Below, piece after piece: positions 36,648-47,659 of a DNA stretch of 64,000 nt. The notes under the pieces are model-generated. The model saw only the letters and a program-made list of their open reading frames with translations. It ran no database searches and was not told the origin of the DNA. Position 1 is the stretch's first letter. Each line of letters starts with the position of its first letter. Made by a program: the position numbers and the translations under genes. This DNA comes from Halomonas sp. Y3 (lineage in GTDB: Bacteria > Pseudomonadota > Gammaproteobacteria > Pseudomonadales > Halomonadaceae), in contig NZ_CP099975.1 of the NCBI RefSeq assembly GCF_024137965.1, positions 868,001-932,000 of the forward strand, given 5' to 3'.

Positions 36648-38188
36648 CGTGACTCTCCCTCGATGGTGAGCCGTCCGAACTGGAGGGCGGGGGATTCGCC
36701 GAGCAGCCGGGCGATCACCGCCTGGGGCTCGGCCAGCTGTTCGGCGGTGGCCTGGGTATAGCCGCTGACCGGCCCGGCGAAGGCGACCAGCAGGGGGGCG
36801 CTGGCCAGCAGCCAGAGCACCCCCGCCAGCTGGGGCCGGGTGACGCGACCGCTATCGACCTCGCCCTTGTAGCTGGCCCAGAAGAACACCGAGCCGGCCC
36901 GGGACATGGCGATCAGCGCGCAGAGGCCGGCCAGCAGCAGCAGCGGCCAGAGCCACAGCCGCGCCGACCCCTCGGCGGCCTGCATCAGCAGGGCCTTGCC
37001 GAGCGCCCCGGCCAGGGGCGGCAGGCCCGCCACCGCCACGGCGGCGACCAGGAACATGCCGCCCAGCAGGTGGCGCTGATGGAGCCGGCGGCCCCGCACC
37101 AGGCGGGTGCCCGCCTTGCCGCGCTGCTGGCTGATCAGCTCGGCGATCAGGTAGAGGGCGCCACAGATCAGGGTGGTATGGGGCAGGTAGTAGAGGAGGG
37201 CGCCGATGGCATCGATGGAGCCCAGCGCCGTGCCGGCCATCAGGGTGCCCACGGAGACCAGCACCAGGTAGGCCACCAGGGTCCGCAGGTCACGGGCCGC
37301 CAGCACCCCGACGCCCGCCAGGGCGATGGTGGCAAGCCCCGACCACCACAGCCAGGTGGCAATCGCCTCGGCTACCGGGGTGTCGGCGAAGATCAGCGAC
37401 TGCACGCGCAGGATGGCGTAGAGGCCGAGCTTGGTCATGATGGCGAACAGGGCGGCCACCGGCGCCGGCGCCGCCGCATAGGTGCGCGGCAGCCAGAAGT
37501 AGAGGGGCAGCAGCGCCGCCTTGAGACTGAAGACCACGATCAGCAGCAGGGCGCCGGCGGTGACCAGGGCCGCCTGGTCGCCGGACATCTGCGCCACCCG
37601 GCGCGCCATGTCGGCCATGTTGAGGGTGCCGGTGGCGCCGTAGAGCACCCCCAGGGCGACGATGAACAGCGCCGAGCCGGCCAGGTTCAGGATCACATAG
37701 TGCAGGCCGGCGCCGATGCGCTCCTTGCCGCCGCCGTGCATCATCAGGGCGTAGGAGGCCAGCAGGGTGATCTCGAAGAAGACGAAGAGGTTGAACATAT
37801 CGCCGGTCAGGAAGGCGCCGTTGAGCCCCATCAGCTGCAGCTGGAAGAGCCCGTGGAAGTTGGTGCCGCGGGCATCCTCGCCGGCGCAGGCGAAGAGCAC
37901 GCTGCCCAGCGCCAGCACGGCGGTCAGGATCAGCATCAGCGCGGAGAGCCGGTCCAGCATCAGCACGATGCCGAAGGGGGCGTGCCAGTTGCCCAGCGCA
38001 TAGAAGAGCATCTGGCCGCCGCCCGCCACCGCCACCGCCAGCAGCCAGGCGGCCACCAGCACCTGGGCCACGCAGAGGGCGGTGCTGAGCTGGCGCCTCC
38101 GGGTATCGCTGGCCTGGTTGAAGAGCAGCAGGGCAAGGGCGCCGATCATGGGGATCAGGATCGGCAGGGTCACGAGGTGCTGGCTCAT
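36644..38188 (-). CDS. phaD: Mrp-type Na+/H+ antiporter subunit D (operon 1)
   Basis: 514 residues, about 14 transmembrane helices, related to NuoM/N of complex I. GDMFNLFVFFEITLLASYAL and GLYAILRVQSLIF are family stretches; the proton-channel Lys/Glu positions look intact. Forms the antiporter core with A. Overlaps C and E by four bases. Confidence 0.95.
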   Translation of the reverse strand: MSQHLVTLPILIPMIGALALLLFNQASDTRRRQLSTALCVAQVLVAAWLLAVAVAGGGQMLFYALGNWHAPFGIVLMLDRLSALMLILTAVLALGSVLFACAGEDARGTNFHGLFQLQLMGLNGAFLTGDMFNLFVFFEITLLASYALMMHGGGKERIGAGLHYVILNLAGSALFIVALGVLYGATGTLNMADMARRVAQMSGDQAALVTAGALLLIVVFSLKAALLPLYFWLPRTYAAAPAPVAALFAIMTKLGLYAILRVQSLIFADTPVAEAIATWLWWSGLATIALAGVGVLAARDLRTLVAYLVLVSVGTLMAGTALGSIDAIGALLYYLPHTTLICGALYLIAELISQQRGKAGTRLVRGRRLHQRHLLGGMFLVAAVAVAGLPPLAGALGKALLMQAAEGSARLWLWPLLLLAGLCALIAMSRAGSVFFWASYKGEVDSGRVTRPQLAGVLWLLASAPLLVAFAGPVSGYTQATAEQLAEPQAVIARLLGESPALQFGRLTIEGESR

Positions 38189-38529
38189 TTAGCGTCTCCC
38201 GCTTCGCCGGACTGGCCGTCCACGTGGTCACTGCCCAGCTCGCTGCGGGCGCGGATCGCCAGGATCACCACGAAGGCGGTCATGGCGAAGCCGATCACGA
38301 TGGCGGTGAGCACCAGCGCCTGGGGGAGGGGGTCGGAGGGGGTGATCGATTCGCCGATGACCGCGGCGGCGTGGGTATTGAGTCCGCCGGTGGAGAAGAG
38401 GAAAAGGTTCACCGCATAGCCGAGCAGGGCCAGGCCGATGATCACCGGGAAGGTGCGCCCGCGCAGCAGCAGGTAGATACCGCTGGCGGTAAGGACACCG
38501 ACCACCAGGGAAAAGAGGGCTTCCATCAA
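38185..38529 (-). CDS. phaC: Mrp-type Na+/H+ antiporter subunit C (operon 1)
   Basis: 114 residues, NuoK-like three-helix protein: [20 protein letters not shown], then [20 protein letters not shown], the diagnostic C signature. Overlaps both neighbours by four bases. Note that this phaC is an antiporter subunit, not PHA synthase. Confidence 0.94.
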   Translation of the reverse strand: MMEALFSLVVGVLTASGIYLLLRGRTFPVIIGLALLGYAVNLFLFSTGGLNTHAAAVIGESITPSDPLPQALVLTAIVIGFAMTAFVVILAIRARSELGSDHVDGQSGEAGDAK

Positions 38530-41336
38530 CGTTCCTCCAGCGTCGGGCGGTGGATCGTGGTGACCCGGCCCAGGTTGATCAGGATCATCAGGGTGGCGCC
38601 GACCACGGCCAGGTAGACCCCCACATCGAAGAGCATGGCCGAGGCGAGTTCGATCTCACCTATCAGCGGGATATGGAAGTGACCGAAGGTCGAGGTCAGG
38701 AAGGGGTAGCCGAAGAGCCAGCTGGCAAGGCCGGTGGCCACGGCGACGACCAGGCCGGAGACCGCCACCGCCGGGTAGGAGATCGGCAGCCGTTCCCGAG
38801 TCCAGTCGTGGCCCCGGGCCATGTACTGCAGGATCAGCGCCACGGCGGTGATCAGGCCGGCGATAAAGCCGCCGCCGGGCTGGTTGTGGCCGCGCAGGAA
38901 GATATAGACCGAGACCAGCAGGGCCAGGGGGAGCAGGATCTGGGCGATCACGGCGAGGATCAGCGGGTAGCGGTGGCGCGACCAGCGGATCCCCTCCAGG
39001 TTGCCGGACGGCTTGAAGAGCTTCATGCGGTTGAGCAGCTTGAAGGTGGCCAGGCCCGCCAGGGTGAGCACGGTGATCTCGCCCAGGGTGTCGTAGCCCC
39101 GGAAGTCCACCAGGATGACGTTGACCACGTTGGTGCCGCCGCCGCCCGGCACCGCCTCGCGCAGGAAGTAGTCGGCGATGGAGATGGTCTCCCGGGTCAG
39201 CAGGGCGTAGTTGAGCATCGCCACCACCAGCCCCAGGGAAGCCGCCAGCAGCAGGTCGCGCAGGATACGCCGCTGGGAGACCAGCAGCGGCGGGCGCTGG
39301 GGCAGGAAAAAGAGCGCCAGGATGAAGAGGATCATCGAGACCACCTCCACCGAGAGCTGGGTCAGTGCCAGGTCGGGGGCGGAGAAGCGCACGAAGGTGA
39401 GCGAGACGGTCAGGCCTACCACCGAGAGCATCAGCAGCGAGACCAGCCGCCAGCGGTGGCTCAGGGCGCTGCCGACGGCGCCGAAGATGATCAGCGCCGC
39501 CCCCAGCACCAGCATGCCGTCCAGGGGCTGCATGCCGAGGGGGCCGGTCAGGCTTTCGAGGTTGGCCAGCCCCACACCTACCATCACCAGCGCACAGAGC
39601 ACCAGCAGCGCCTGGTAGCGCTGCAGGGAGCCGTTTTCCAGGCGCTGGGTCAGCCAGAGGGTGGCCTTGATCACCTTCAGCACCGCCGCCTCGAAGGTCA
39701 GGCTGGCATCCCGTGCCGGGAAGAGGGCGGCGATGTTGGCCAGGCGGCGATGGTGACGCACCAGCAGGATGCCGCCGATGACCGCCATCAGGCTCATGGC
39801 GAGGGGCAGGTTGAGGCCGTGCCACAGCGCCAGGGAGATCAGCGGGGTGGTATCACCCTGGACCGCAAGGCTGGCAGCGTTGACCAGCGGGGCGGCCAGG
39901 GTCATGGGGAAGAGCCCCACTGCCAGGCTCATGGCGGCCAGGAAGAGGCCAGGGGCCAGCATGCCCCGGGCCGGGTCATGGACGTGCATGGGCGGCTCGG
40001 CCTTCTGCTCCCGGGTGAGCTTGGGCGCGGCGAAGAAGAGGCTCCAGATCAGGCGCAGCGAGTAGGCCACCGAGAGGGTGGCGGCCACCATCACCAGCAG
40101 CGGAATCAGGCCGCTCAGGGCCCCCAGCACGTCGTTGAGCAGGCTCTGCTCGAAGAGCATCTCCTTGGAGAGAAAGCCGTTGAAGGGGGGGAAGCCGGCC
40201 ATGGCGGCGCCCGCCAGGATCACCATGGTGCCGGTCAGCGGCATCATCGACCAGAGCGCCCCCAGGCGGTCGATGTCTCGGGTGCCGGTCTCGTGATCGA
40301 TGATCCCCACGCTCATGAAGAGCGCCGCCTTGAAGGTGGCGTGGTTGAGGATATGGAAGACCGCGGCGACGATGGCCAGCGGGCTGCCCAGCCCCAGCAG
40401 CAGGGTGATCAGCCCCAGGTGGCTCACCGTGGAGAAGGCGAGGATCCCCTTGAGGTCGCGCTGCAGCAGGGCGAACCAGGCGGCGTAGAGCATGGTGGTC
40501 AGGCCCACCAGGGAGAGCGCTACCGCCCACAGCTGGCTGTCGCCCAGGGCCGGAGTGAGGCGTGCCATCAGGAAGACCCCCGCCTTGACCATGGTGGCCG
40601 AGTGCAGGAAGGCCGAGACCGGGGTAGGGGCCGCCATGGCGTGGGGCAGCCAGAAGTGGAAGGGGAACTGGGCCGACTTGGTGAAGGCGCCGAGCAGCAC
40701 CAGTACCAGGATCAGCGGGTAGTGCGCCGAGGCGCGGATGACGTCGCCGGCGGCCAGCACGTCCGCCATGGCGAAGCTGCCCACCACGTTGCCGATCAGC
40801 AGCAGGCCGGCGAGCAGCGCCAGGCCGCCGGCGCCGGTGACCGCCAGCGCCATGCGCGCACCGCGGCGGGCGTCGCTCCTGTGGCCCCAGAAACCGATCA
40901 GCAGGAAGGAGGAGACGCTGGTCAGCTCCCAGAAGAGCCACAGCAGGATAAGGTTGTCCGCCATGGCGATGCCGACCATGGCGGTCATGAAGAGCATCAT
41001 GTAGGCGAGGAAGCGACCGTCATCCTCGTCGGCGCTGAGGTAGTGGCCGGCGTAGTAGAGGATCAGGCTGCCGATCCCCAGGATCAGCAGCGCAAAGAGC
41101 AGGGTCAGGCCGTCGATGCGCAGCGCCAGGTCGAGGCCGAGCAGGGGCATCCAGGTCAGGGAGACCGAGACCACCTCACCGGCCAGCACCGCCGGGGCGT
41201 GGATCAGCACCAGGCCCAGGGCGAGCAGGGGGGCAACGAGGGTCGCGAGCGTGCAGAGGCGTCGGCCGTGGCGGGAGGTGGCAACCGGCACCAGGGCGCC
41301 GAGAAGAGTGAGAAGGGGAATCCACAGCAGTGCCAT
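38526..41336 (-). CDS. phaAB: Mrp-type Na+/H+ antiporter fused subunit A/B (operon 1)
   Basis: 936 residues with more than 20 predicted helices. The NuoL-like A part (to about residue 760) has [28 protein letters not shown] and [20 protein letters not shown]. An MbhD-like segment follows, then the fused B domain ([20 protein letters not shown]). Fusion of A and B marks the group 2 (six-gene) Mrp type. First gene of the operon, divergent from Mrp operon 2 across 383 bp. No frameshift anywhere in this operon. Confidence 0.95.
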   Translation of the reverse strand: MALLWIPLLTLLGALVPVATSRHGRRLCTLATLVAPLLALGLVLIHAPAVLAGEVVSVSLTWMPLLGLDLALRIDGLTLLFALLILGIGSLILYYAGHYLSADEDDGRFLAYMMLFMTAMVGIAMADNLILLWLFWELTSVSSFLLIGFWGHRSDARRGARMALAVTGAGGLALLAGLLLIGNVVGSFAMADVLAAGDVIRASAHYPLILVLVLLGAFTKSAQFPFHFWLPHAMAAPTPVSAFLHSATMVKAGVFLMARLTPALGDSQLWAVALSLVGLTTMLYAAWFALLQRDLKGILAFSTVSHLGLITLLLGLGSPLAIVAAVFHILNHATFKAALFMSVGIIDHETGTRDIDRLGALWSMMPLTGTMVILAGAAMAGFPPFNGFLSKEMLFEQSLLNDVLGALSGLIPLLVMVAATLSVAYSLRLIWSLFFAAPKLTREQKAEPPMHVHDPARGMLAPGLFLAAMSLAVGLFPMTLAAPLVNAASLAVQGDTTPLISLALWHGLNLPLAMSLMAVIGGILLVRHHRRLANIAALFPARDASLTFEAAVLKVIKATLWLTQRLENGSLQRYQALLVLCALVMVGVGLANLESLTGPLGMQPLDGMLVLGAALIIFGAVGSALSHRWRLVSLLMLSVVGLTVSLTFVRFSAPDLALTQLSVEVVSMILFILALFFLPQRPPLLVSQRRILRDLLLAASLGLVVAMLNYALLTRETISIADYFLREAVPGGGGTNVVNVILVDFRGYDTLGEITVLTLAGLATFKLLNRMKLFKPSGNLEGIRWSRHRYPLILAVIAQILLPLALLVSVYIFLRGHNQPGGGFIAGLITAVALILQYMARGHDWTRERLPISYPAVAVSGLVVAVATGLASWLFGYPFLTSTFGHFHIPLIGEIELASAMLFDVGVYLAVVGATLMILINLGRVTTIHRPTLEER

Positions 41337-41564
41337 CGGTATGCTCGTCCACTCAGTGGCGGAAGCGTACCTTCCAGGCCCTGGACGCCGGGGCGGCGCC
41401 TGTGGCCCGGGCAGTCACGTCACCGCCCGGCTCGTCTTCATTCCGCTGGCTAGCAGCCACCGGAGCGCTGGGGTGCGGCAACCGGGCGCGGCCGAAAATC
41501 GCATGGTAATCATTCACTAATGATATGATGTCGACTTCCGTTTAAGGTAACGCGCAGCCCGTTC

Positions 41565-41592
41565 TTGCCACTCGCCGGCGAGAGTCTATAGG
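41565..41592 (+). promoter_or_regulatory. Promoter candidate for Mrp operon 2 with palindromic spacer
   Basis: TTGCCA (41565-41570), 16-bp spacer, TATAGG (41587-41592). The spacer holds the perfect 12-bp palindrome CTCGCCGGCGAG (41571-41582). The rest of the 383-bp gap between the two Mrp operons is relatively AT-rich around 41510-41560 and must also hold the operon 1 promoter; I could not place that with confidence. Confidence 0.45.
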
Positions 41593-41719
41593 CTTTCTCT
41601 ATTGATAAACAGGCTCCAGGGTGCTGCGCTGCGTCATCCATTAGGCGAATGCTGATCCAGATCAGACCGCCTGCCATGCGCCCTTGGACCCTAGGACGAA
41701 CACGACCAGGAGAGCCCCC

Positions 41720-44052
41720 TTGATCCAATTCGCCGTGCTGTCGGGATTCCTGCTGGCCGCCCTGGCGCCGCTCTTCCACCGCTGGTTCGGCGACCGGACC
41801 AGCTTCGTGCTGGCCGTCTTTCCGGCGGCCCTGGCGCTATGGTTCCTGAACCAGCTGCCGGCCGTGATGGCCGGCGAGACCCTGGTGCTCAGCATGGAGT
41901 GGGTGCCCTCCCTGGGCATGAGCCTGACCTTCGTGGTCGACGGCCTCTCGATGCTGTTTGCCCTGCTGGTGACCGGCATCGGCACCTTCGTGCTGATCTA
42001 CGCAGGGGGGTACCTCAAGGGGCATCCGGACCTGGTGCGCTTCCACCTGGCGATCCTGGCCTTCATGGTCTCCATGCTGGGTCTGGTGCTGGCCGACGGC
42101 CTCTTCACCCTCTTCGTCTTCTGGGAGCTGACCAGCATCACCTCCTACCTGCTGATCGGCTTCAACCACACCGATCTCGAGGCGCGCAAGTCGGCCCGCC
42201 AGGGGCTCTTCGTCACCGTGGCGGGGGGGTTGGCGCTGATGGCGGGCCTGGCCATGCTGGGGGTGGCCGGAGGCAGCTGGTCGCTCGCCGAGCTCAACGC
42301 CATGGACGATGTCCTGCGCGAGCACGACCTCTACACGCCGCTGCTCATCTGCCTGCTGCTCGGTGCTTTCACCAAGTCGGCCCAGTTTCCCTTCCATTTC
42401 TGGCTGCCCAACGCCATGGCCGCGCCTACCCCGGTTTCGGCCTACCTGCACTCGGCGACCATGGTCAAGGCGGGCATCTACCTGCTGGCGCGGCTGCAGC
42501 CGGGCCTCGGCGGCACCGAGATGTGGACGGTGACGCTCTCGGTGGTGGGGGCGCTGACCATGTTCACCGGCGCCTTCCTGGCCATCCGCCACACCAATAT
42601 CAAGAAGCTCCTGGCCTACTCCACGGTGATGGCCCTGGGCACCCTGACCATGCTGCTGGGCATCGGCACCGAGGGGGCGATGATCGCCTTTGTCACCTTC
42701 CTGTTGGCCCACTCCCTCTACAAGGGCGCACTGTTCATGGTGGCCGGCATCCTCGACCACGAGACCGGCACCAAGGACGTCACCGCCATGGGCGGCCTGC
42801 GGCCGCTGATGCCGATCACAGCGGTGATCGCCATGGTGGCGGCGCTGTCCCTTGCCGGGGTGCCGCCGCTGTTCGGCTTCATCGGCAAGGAGCTGATGTT
42901 CGAATCGGTGCTCGACGCCAGCGCCTGGCGGGCGCTGGTGGTGCTGCTGGCCTTCAGTGCGGCCATCCTGACCATTGCCGTGGCGGCGATCATCGCCCTG
43001 CGTCCCTTCTTCGGCCAGCGCCGCCAGACCCCGCGGGTGGCCCACGAGGCGCCGGCCTCCATGCTGCTGGGGCCGGCGGTGCTGGCCACGCTCTCCCTGC
43101 TGCTCGGCCTGCTGCCTGCCCTGGCCGGCACCGGCCTGCTCACCGCCGCCGCCTCGGCGGTGGTCGGCGCGCCTGTGGAGGTCAAGCTCTCCCTATGGCA
43201 CGGCATCAACCTGCCGCTTCTGATGTCGGTGGTGAGCCTGGTACTGGGCTATCTGCTCTTCCAGCGCTGGGATCGGGTGCGGGCCCGCCTGGCACGGCTC
43301 GACCCGCTGATCGCCCGGGGTCCCGAGTCCGGCTATGACGCCTTCATGGACGGCGTGGTGGTGGTCTCCGAATGGCAGACCCGTATCCTGCAAAACGGCT
43401 ATATGCGCAACTACATCCTGGTGATGATCGTCACCCTGATCGCCCTGATCGGCAACTCGCTGCTGCTGCGCCACTCCCCCAGCTGGCCTTCGACCTCGAT
43501 GTCCAGTTCCACGAGGCGATCGTGGTCGGCACCATGGTGCTGGGCGCCCTGTTTGCCGCCATCTCCCGCTCGCGGCTCGGCGCCGTGGTCTCGGTGGGCA
43601 TCATGGGCTTCTCCATCGCCCTGACCTTTATCCTGTTCAGCGCCCCCGATCTCGGCATCACCCAGCTGCTGGTGGAGACGCTCACCGTGATCCTGCTGGT
43701 GCTGGTGCTGTTCCGCCTGCCGCGCTTCTCCAGCCTCTCCACCCCCATCGAGCGGGTGCGTGACGTGGCGGTGGCCGGCAGCCTGGGCGGCCTGATCACC
43801 CTGCTGGTGCTGACCTCCTGGAGCATCGATCAGTTCGTGCCGATCTCCGACTACATGATCGCCAACAGTGCGCCTCTGGCCTATGGGCGCAATATCGTCA
43901 ACGTGATTCTGGTGGACTACCGCGCCCTGGATACCCTGGGCGAGATCTTCGTGCTGGCCCTGGCGGCCATCGGCGTCTTCGCCATGCTGAAGCTGCGCGC
44001 CCCGGAGAAGCCGAAGAAGTCCGCCCCGGCCAAGGAGAACGCCGATGGTTAA
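41720..44052 (+). pseudogene. mnhA: Mrp-type Na+/H+ antiporter subunit A (operon 2), -1 frameshift
   Basis: NuoL-like subunit A with MbhD/MbhE-like C-terminal segments, about 777 residues if repaired. TTG 41720 is used as start because AGGAG (41708-41712) sits seven bases upstream and no ATG fits. FVFWELTSITSYLLIGFNH and [20 protein letters not shown] are typical. The frame breaks at a C5 run (43476-43480), after LLLRHSP. Adding one C continues with QLAFDLDVQFHEAIVVGTM and the rest to the stop at 44052. The missing base is probably an assembly error. Confidence 0.9.
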
Positions 44053-44476
44053 GTCCGGCACCATCATCCTCAATACGGCGGCACGGCTGCTGATGCCGCT
44101 GCAGCTGCTGTTCTCCATCTTCCTGCTGCTGCGCGGCCACGATGAGCCCGGCGGCGGCTTTATCGCCGGCCTGGTGGCCGCCGGCGCCTTCACCCTCTAC
44201 CTGTTCACCTTCGGGGTCAGCGCCACCAAGGAGGTGCTGCGCATGATCGACCCCCGGGACCTGATCGGCATGGGGCTGCTGCTCGGCATGATCTCGGTGG
44301 TGCCGGCCTGGTTCGTGGGTGAGGCCTTCCTGACCGCCCAGTGGTGGGAGATTCCCGGCATCGACTTCAAGGCCTCGACGCCGCTGATCTTCGACGTGGG
44401 GGTCTATCTGGCCGTGCTGGGCGCGGTGATGACCATGGTGATGACCCTGATGGAGGTGGACAAGGATGAGCCCTGA
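44045..44476 (+). CDS. mnhB: Mrp-type Na+/H+ antiporter subunit B (operon 2)
   Basis: 143 residues, four helices, with [20 protein letters not shown], the MnhB signature. It is a separate gene here, which marks the seven-gene (group 1) Mrp type, whereas operon 1 has A and B fused. Overlaps mnhA by eight bases. Confidence 0.94.
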   Translation: MVKSGTIILNTAARLLMPLQLLFSIFLLLRGHDEPGGGFIAGLVAAGAFTLYLFTFGVSATKEVLRMIDPRDLIGMGLLLGMISVVPAWFVGEAFLTAQWWEIPGIDFKASTPLIFDVGVYLAVLGAVMTMVMTLMEVDKDEP

Positions 44477-44506
44477 GAACGCCGCCCACCGGACAGGAGG
44501 TGACCA

Positions 44507-44853
44507 ATGGAACCCGTGATGGCCATCGCCATCGGCCTGCTCTATGCCGCGGCGATATTCCTGATGCTGCGTCGCTCCATCGTCAAGCTGGTGATCGGGC
44601 TGATGCTGCTCTCCAACGCCGCCAACCTGTTGATCTTCACCTCGGCGGGGATGACCCGGGGGCTCCGCCGCTGATCCCCGAGGGGATGCTGGCGCCTGCC
44701 GGCGCGGTGGCCGACCCGCTGCCCCAGGCGGTGGTGCTGACCGCCATCGTGATCGCCTTCGGCGTGTTGGCCTTCGCCGTGGTGCTGATTCGCCGTGCCT
44801 ACGAGATCGTCAAGGCCGATGACCTGGACAAGATGAAGGATACCGACACGTGA
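44507..44853 (+). pseudogene. mnhC: Mrp-type Na+/H+ antiporter subunit C (operon 2), -1 frameshift
   Basis: About 115 residues if repaired. [20 protein letters not shown] starts after AGGAGG. The frame stops early at 44673 because of a G5 run (44658-44662). One extra G gives [11 protein letters not shown] and then DPLPQAVVLTAIVIAFGVLA, the C signature, to the stop at 44853. NuoK-like three-helix subunit. Confidence 0.88.
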
Positions 44854-46424
44854 GGCCCGAAGTCGCACTTCCCGTCCTCCTGCCGCTGCTGTCGGGCGCC
44901 ATCTCGCTGCTCTTCTGGCGCTCGCGGCCCATGCAACGCTTCACCGCCGTGGCCGGCAACCTGGCGCTGATGGTGGTGGCGCTCTGGCTGCTCGTCTCCG
45001 TCCATCAGGAAGGCTATGTGACCATCCAGATGGGCGGCTGGGAGGCCCCTACGGCATCACCCTGGTGGCCGACATGCTCAGCGCGGTGATGATCGTGCTC
45101 ACCGCCCTGATCGGCCTGGCGATCGCCATCTACTCCCTGGCCTCCACCGGGCCGGACCATGAGAAGTTCGGCTACTACCCGCTGATGCACCTGCTGCTGG
45201 CCGGGGTGGCCGGGGCCTTTCTCACCGGGGATATCTTCAACCTCTACGTCTGGTTCGAGGTGATGCTGGTCGCCTCCTTCGCGCTGCTGATCCTCGGCGG
45301 CGAGAAGGCCCAGATGGAGGGGGCGATCAAGTACGTCACCCTCAACCTGCTGGCCTCGGTGATCTTCCTGACCGCCATCGGCCTGCTCTACGGCATGGTG
45401 GGCACCCTCAACATGGCCGACATCGCCCTGCGCCTCCGCGAGGCGGAGCACCAGGGCATGGTGGAGGTGCTGGCGGTGATGTTCATGTTGGCCTTCGGCA
45501 TCAAGGCGGCGGCCTTTCCGCTGTTCTTCTGGCTGCCGGCCTCCTACCACACGCCCCCGGTGGCGGTATCGGCGCTGTTCGCCGGCCTACTCACCAAGGT
45601 GGGGGTCTACTCGCTGTTCCGGGTCTTCACCCTGATGTTCGACGAGACCCTGGACTACACTCAGGACCTGCTGCTCTGGGGGGCGGCCTTCACCATGGTC
45701 ACCGGGGTGCTGGGGGCGGCGGCCCAGTACGAGTTCCGCCGCATCCTGTCGTTCCATATCGTCAGCCAGATCGGCTACATGATCCTGGGGCTGGCGCTCT
45801 ACACCCCCTGGCCATCGCCGGCGGCATCTTCGCGGTGATGCACAACATCGTGGTCAAGACCAATCTCTTCCTGATCAGCGGCATCACCCGGCGCCTGCAG
45901 GGCACCTACCAGCTGAAGAAGATGGGCGGACTCTACAAGGAGCGTCCCTGGCTCGCCGTGGCCTTCTTCCTCTCCGCCTTCTCGCTGGCGGGGATTCCGC
46001 CGCTGTCGGGCTTCTTCGCCAAGTTCGTGATCGTGCGCGCCGGCATCGAGGCGGAGGCCTATGTGGTCACCGGCATTGCCCTAGCGGTGGGCCTGATGAC
46101 CCTCTACTCCATGGTCAAGATCTGGAACGAGGTATTCTGGAAGGCCCTGCCCGAGGACAACCTGGTGCCCGAGCAGGAGACCGTGGTGGGTGACGACGGC
46201 CGCATGGTCAAGCCGAGCCTGTGGATGATGACCCTGCCGGTGGGGGTGCTGGCCGCGCTGTCGCTTTTGATCGGCGTCTTCGCCGAGCCGCTCATGGTCA
46301 TGATGAACACCATCGGCGAGCAGCTGATGACCCCCAGGGCTATATCGACGCCGTCCTGGGCGGTAACGTGGACGTCAGTGAGGCCCTCATCGAGGCGCCG
46401 GCAAGCGAGGAGACAAGCCCATGA
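44850..46424 (+). pseudogene. mnhD: Mrp-type Na+/H+ antiporter subunit D (operon 2), three -1 frameshifts
   Basis: GTG start overlapping the mnhC stop (GTGA). The product would be about 525 residues. Three single-base losses interrupt it: C4 at 45046-45049 (WEAP then [10 protein letters not shown]), C5 at 45804-45808 (ALYTP then [16 protein letters not shown]) and C5 at 46331-46335 (LMTP then [10 protein letters not shown]). All intervening sequence is well-conserved antiporter subunit D, e.g. [20 protein letters not shown]. Three independent breaks in otherwise conserved sequence suggest homopolymer miscalls, or recent decay. Confidence 0.88.
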
Positions 46425-46893
46425 CCGGAGCCATCTGGAACCTGCTGCTGGCCCTGGCCTGGGTCGTGCTGAGCGGCGACTTCACCGGCCTCAACCTGGT
46501 GGTGGGCCTGGTGTTCGGCTATATCGCCCTGCTGTTGATCGAGCCTCAGGTGGAGTCGCTGCAGGGCTATCCGGCGCGTATCCCGAGGATCCTGGGCTTC
46601 ATCGGCTTCTTCATCAAGGAGCTGCTGATGGCCAACCTCAAGGTGGCCTTCGATATCCTGACGCCCCCTGGCACATGAAGCCCGGGGTGATCGCCATGCC
46701 CCTGGAGGCGCGCACCGAGCTTGAGATCACCATGGTGGCCAACCTGATCTCCCTGACTCCCGGTACCCTGAGCCTGGACGTCTCTGACGACCGCAAGGTG
46801 CTCTACATCCACGCCATGTTCCTCGACGATGAGGAGGAGCTGCGCCGCAACCTCAAGGAAATGGAATACCGTGCCCTGGAACTGTTTCGCTGA
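46421..46893 (+). pseudogene. mnhE: Mrp-type Na+/H+ antiporter subunit E (operon 2), -1 frameshift
   Basis: About 157 residues if repaired. ATG overlaps the mnhD stop (ATGA). A C5 run at 46664-46668 ends the frame at DILTPPGT; one extra C yields [18 protein letters not shown] and continues through [15 protein letters not shown] and [11 protein letters not shown] to the stop at 46893. Confidence 0.88.
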
Positions 46894-46914
46894 GCCTGAC
46901 CGCGAGGTGCCGAC

Positions 46915-47184
46915 ATGGAGATCGTGATTCTGATCAGCCAGGTCATCATGAGCCTGGCCCTGGTCCTCGCCTTCGTGCGGGTGGTGCGCGGGCCCAGCCT
47001 GCCCGATCGGGTGGTGGCCCTGGAGCTCTTCGCCAGCATCGTGGTGGGCCTGGTGGGCGTCTATGCCATCCAGTCCGATGTCTCGAGCTTTATCGATGCC
47101 GCCATCGTCATCGCCCTGATGGGGTTCCTGGCCGCCATCGGCTTTGCCCGCTTCCTGGAACGTGGAGGACCCCGCGATGATTGA
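46915..47184 (+). CDS. mnhF: Mrp-type Na+/H+ antiporter subunit F (operon 2)
   Basis: 89 residues, three helices, with FVRVVRGPSLPDRVVALELF, the MnhF signature. Starts 21 bases after mnhE and overlaps mnhG by eight bases. Intact. Confidence 0.94.
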   Translation: MEIVILISQVIMSLALVLAFVRVVRGPSLPDRVVALELFASIVVGLVGVYAIQSDVSSFIDAAIVIALMGFLAAIGFARFLERGGPRDD

Positions 47185-47506
47185 TTTCATAAAGGGTGTC
47201 TTTGTCCTCTCTGGCGCCTCGCTGATGCTGCTGGCGGCGCTGGGGCTGCTGCGGCTGCCCGATCTGCTGACTCGCATGCACGCCACCACCAAGGCGGCGG
47301 CCCTGGGCGTCATCCTGATCATGCTGGCGGTGGCGATGCATTTCGCCGAGGTGGGGGTGGCGGCACGGGCCCTGGCGATCATCATCTTTATCCTGATGAC
47401 CGCCCCGGTGGCGGCCCACGTGATCGGCCGCGCCGGCTACTTCGTCGGCTCCAAGCTGTGGAGCGGCACGGTCAAGGACGAGCTGCGGCCCAACTATGAC
47501 CCCTGA
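47177..47506 (+). CDS. mnhG: Mrp-type Na+/H+ antiporter subunit G (operon 2)
   Basis: 109 residues from MIDFIKGVFVLSGAS; LLRLPDLLTRMHATTKAAAL is the MnhG signature. It lacks the long basic tail of the operon 1 paralogue. GGAGG precedes the ATG. Last gene before the terminator at 47605. Confidence 0.93.
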   Translation: MIDFIKGVFVLSGASLMLLAALGLLRLPDLLTRMHATTKAAALGVILIMLAVAMHFAEVGVAARALAIIIFILMTAPVAAHVIGRAGYFVGSKLWSGTVKDELRPNYDP

Positions 47507-47604
47507 CTGACCCACGAGCTGAAGAGCGGCTACGAGACCGAGGCCAATGCCCGTCGCGAACCCAGGGAGGAGAGAGCTCCTGACGCAGTCGCTTGCCCGC
47601 CGAC

Positions 47605-47628
47605 GAAGGCCGCCTCCGGGCGGCCTTC
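47605..47628 (+). terminator. Terminator of Mrp operon 2
   Basis: GAAGGCCGCC/GGCGGCCTTC perfect 10-bp stem with TCCG loop, followed by TTCGTT. Confidence 0.8.
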
Positions 47629-47659
47629 TTCGTTAGGGAGTGAGCCGAAGCGGAAAGAC

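Noticed and set aside
38550..41453. Long plus-strand open frame opposite phaAB
   Set aside because: Gln/Gly/His/Asp-rich shadow translation of a membrane protein gene; no ribosome site or known domain.
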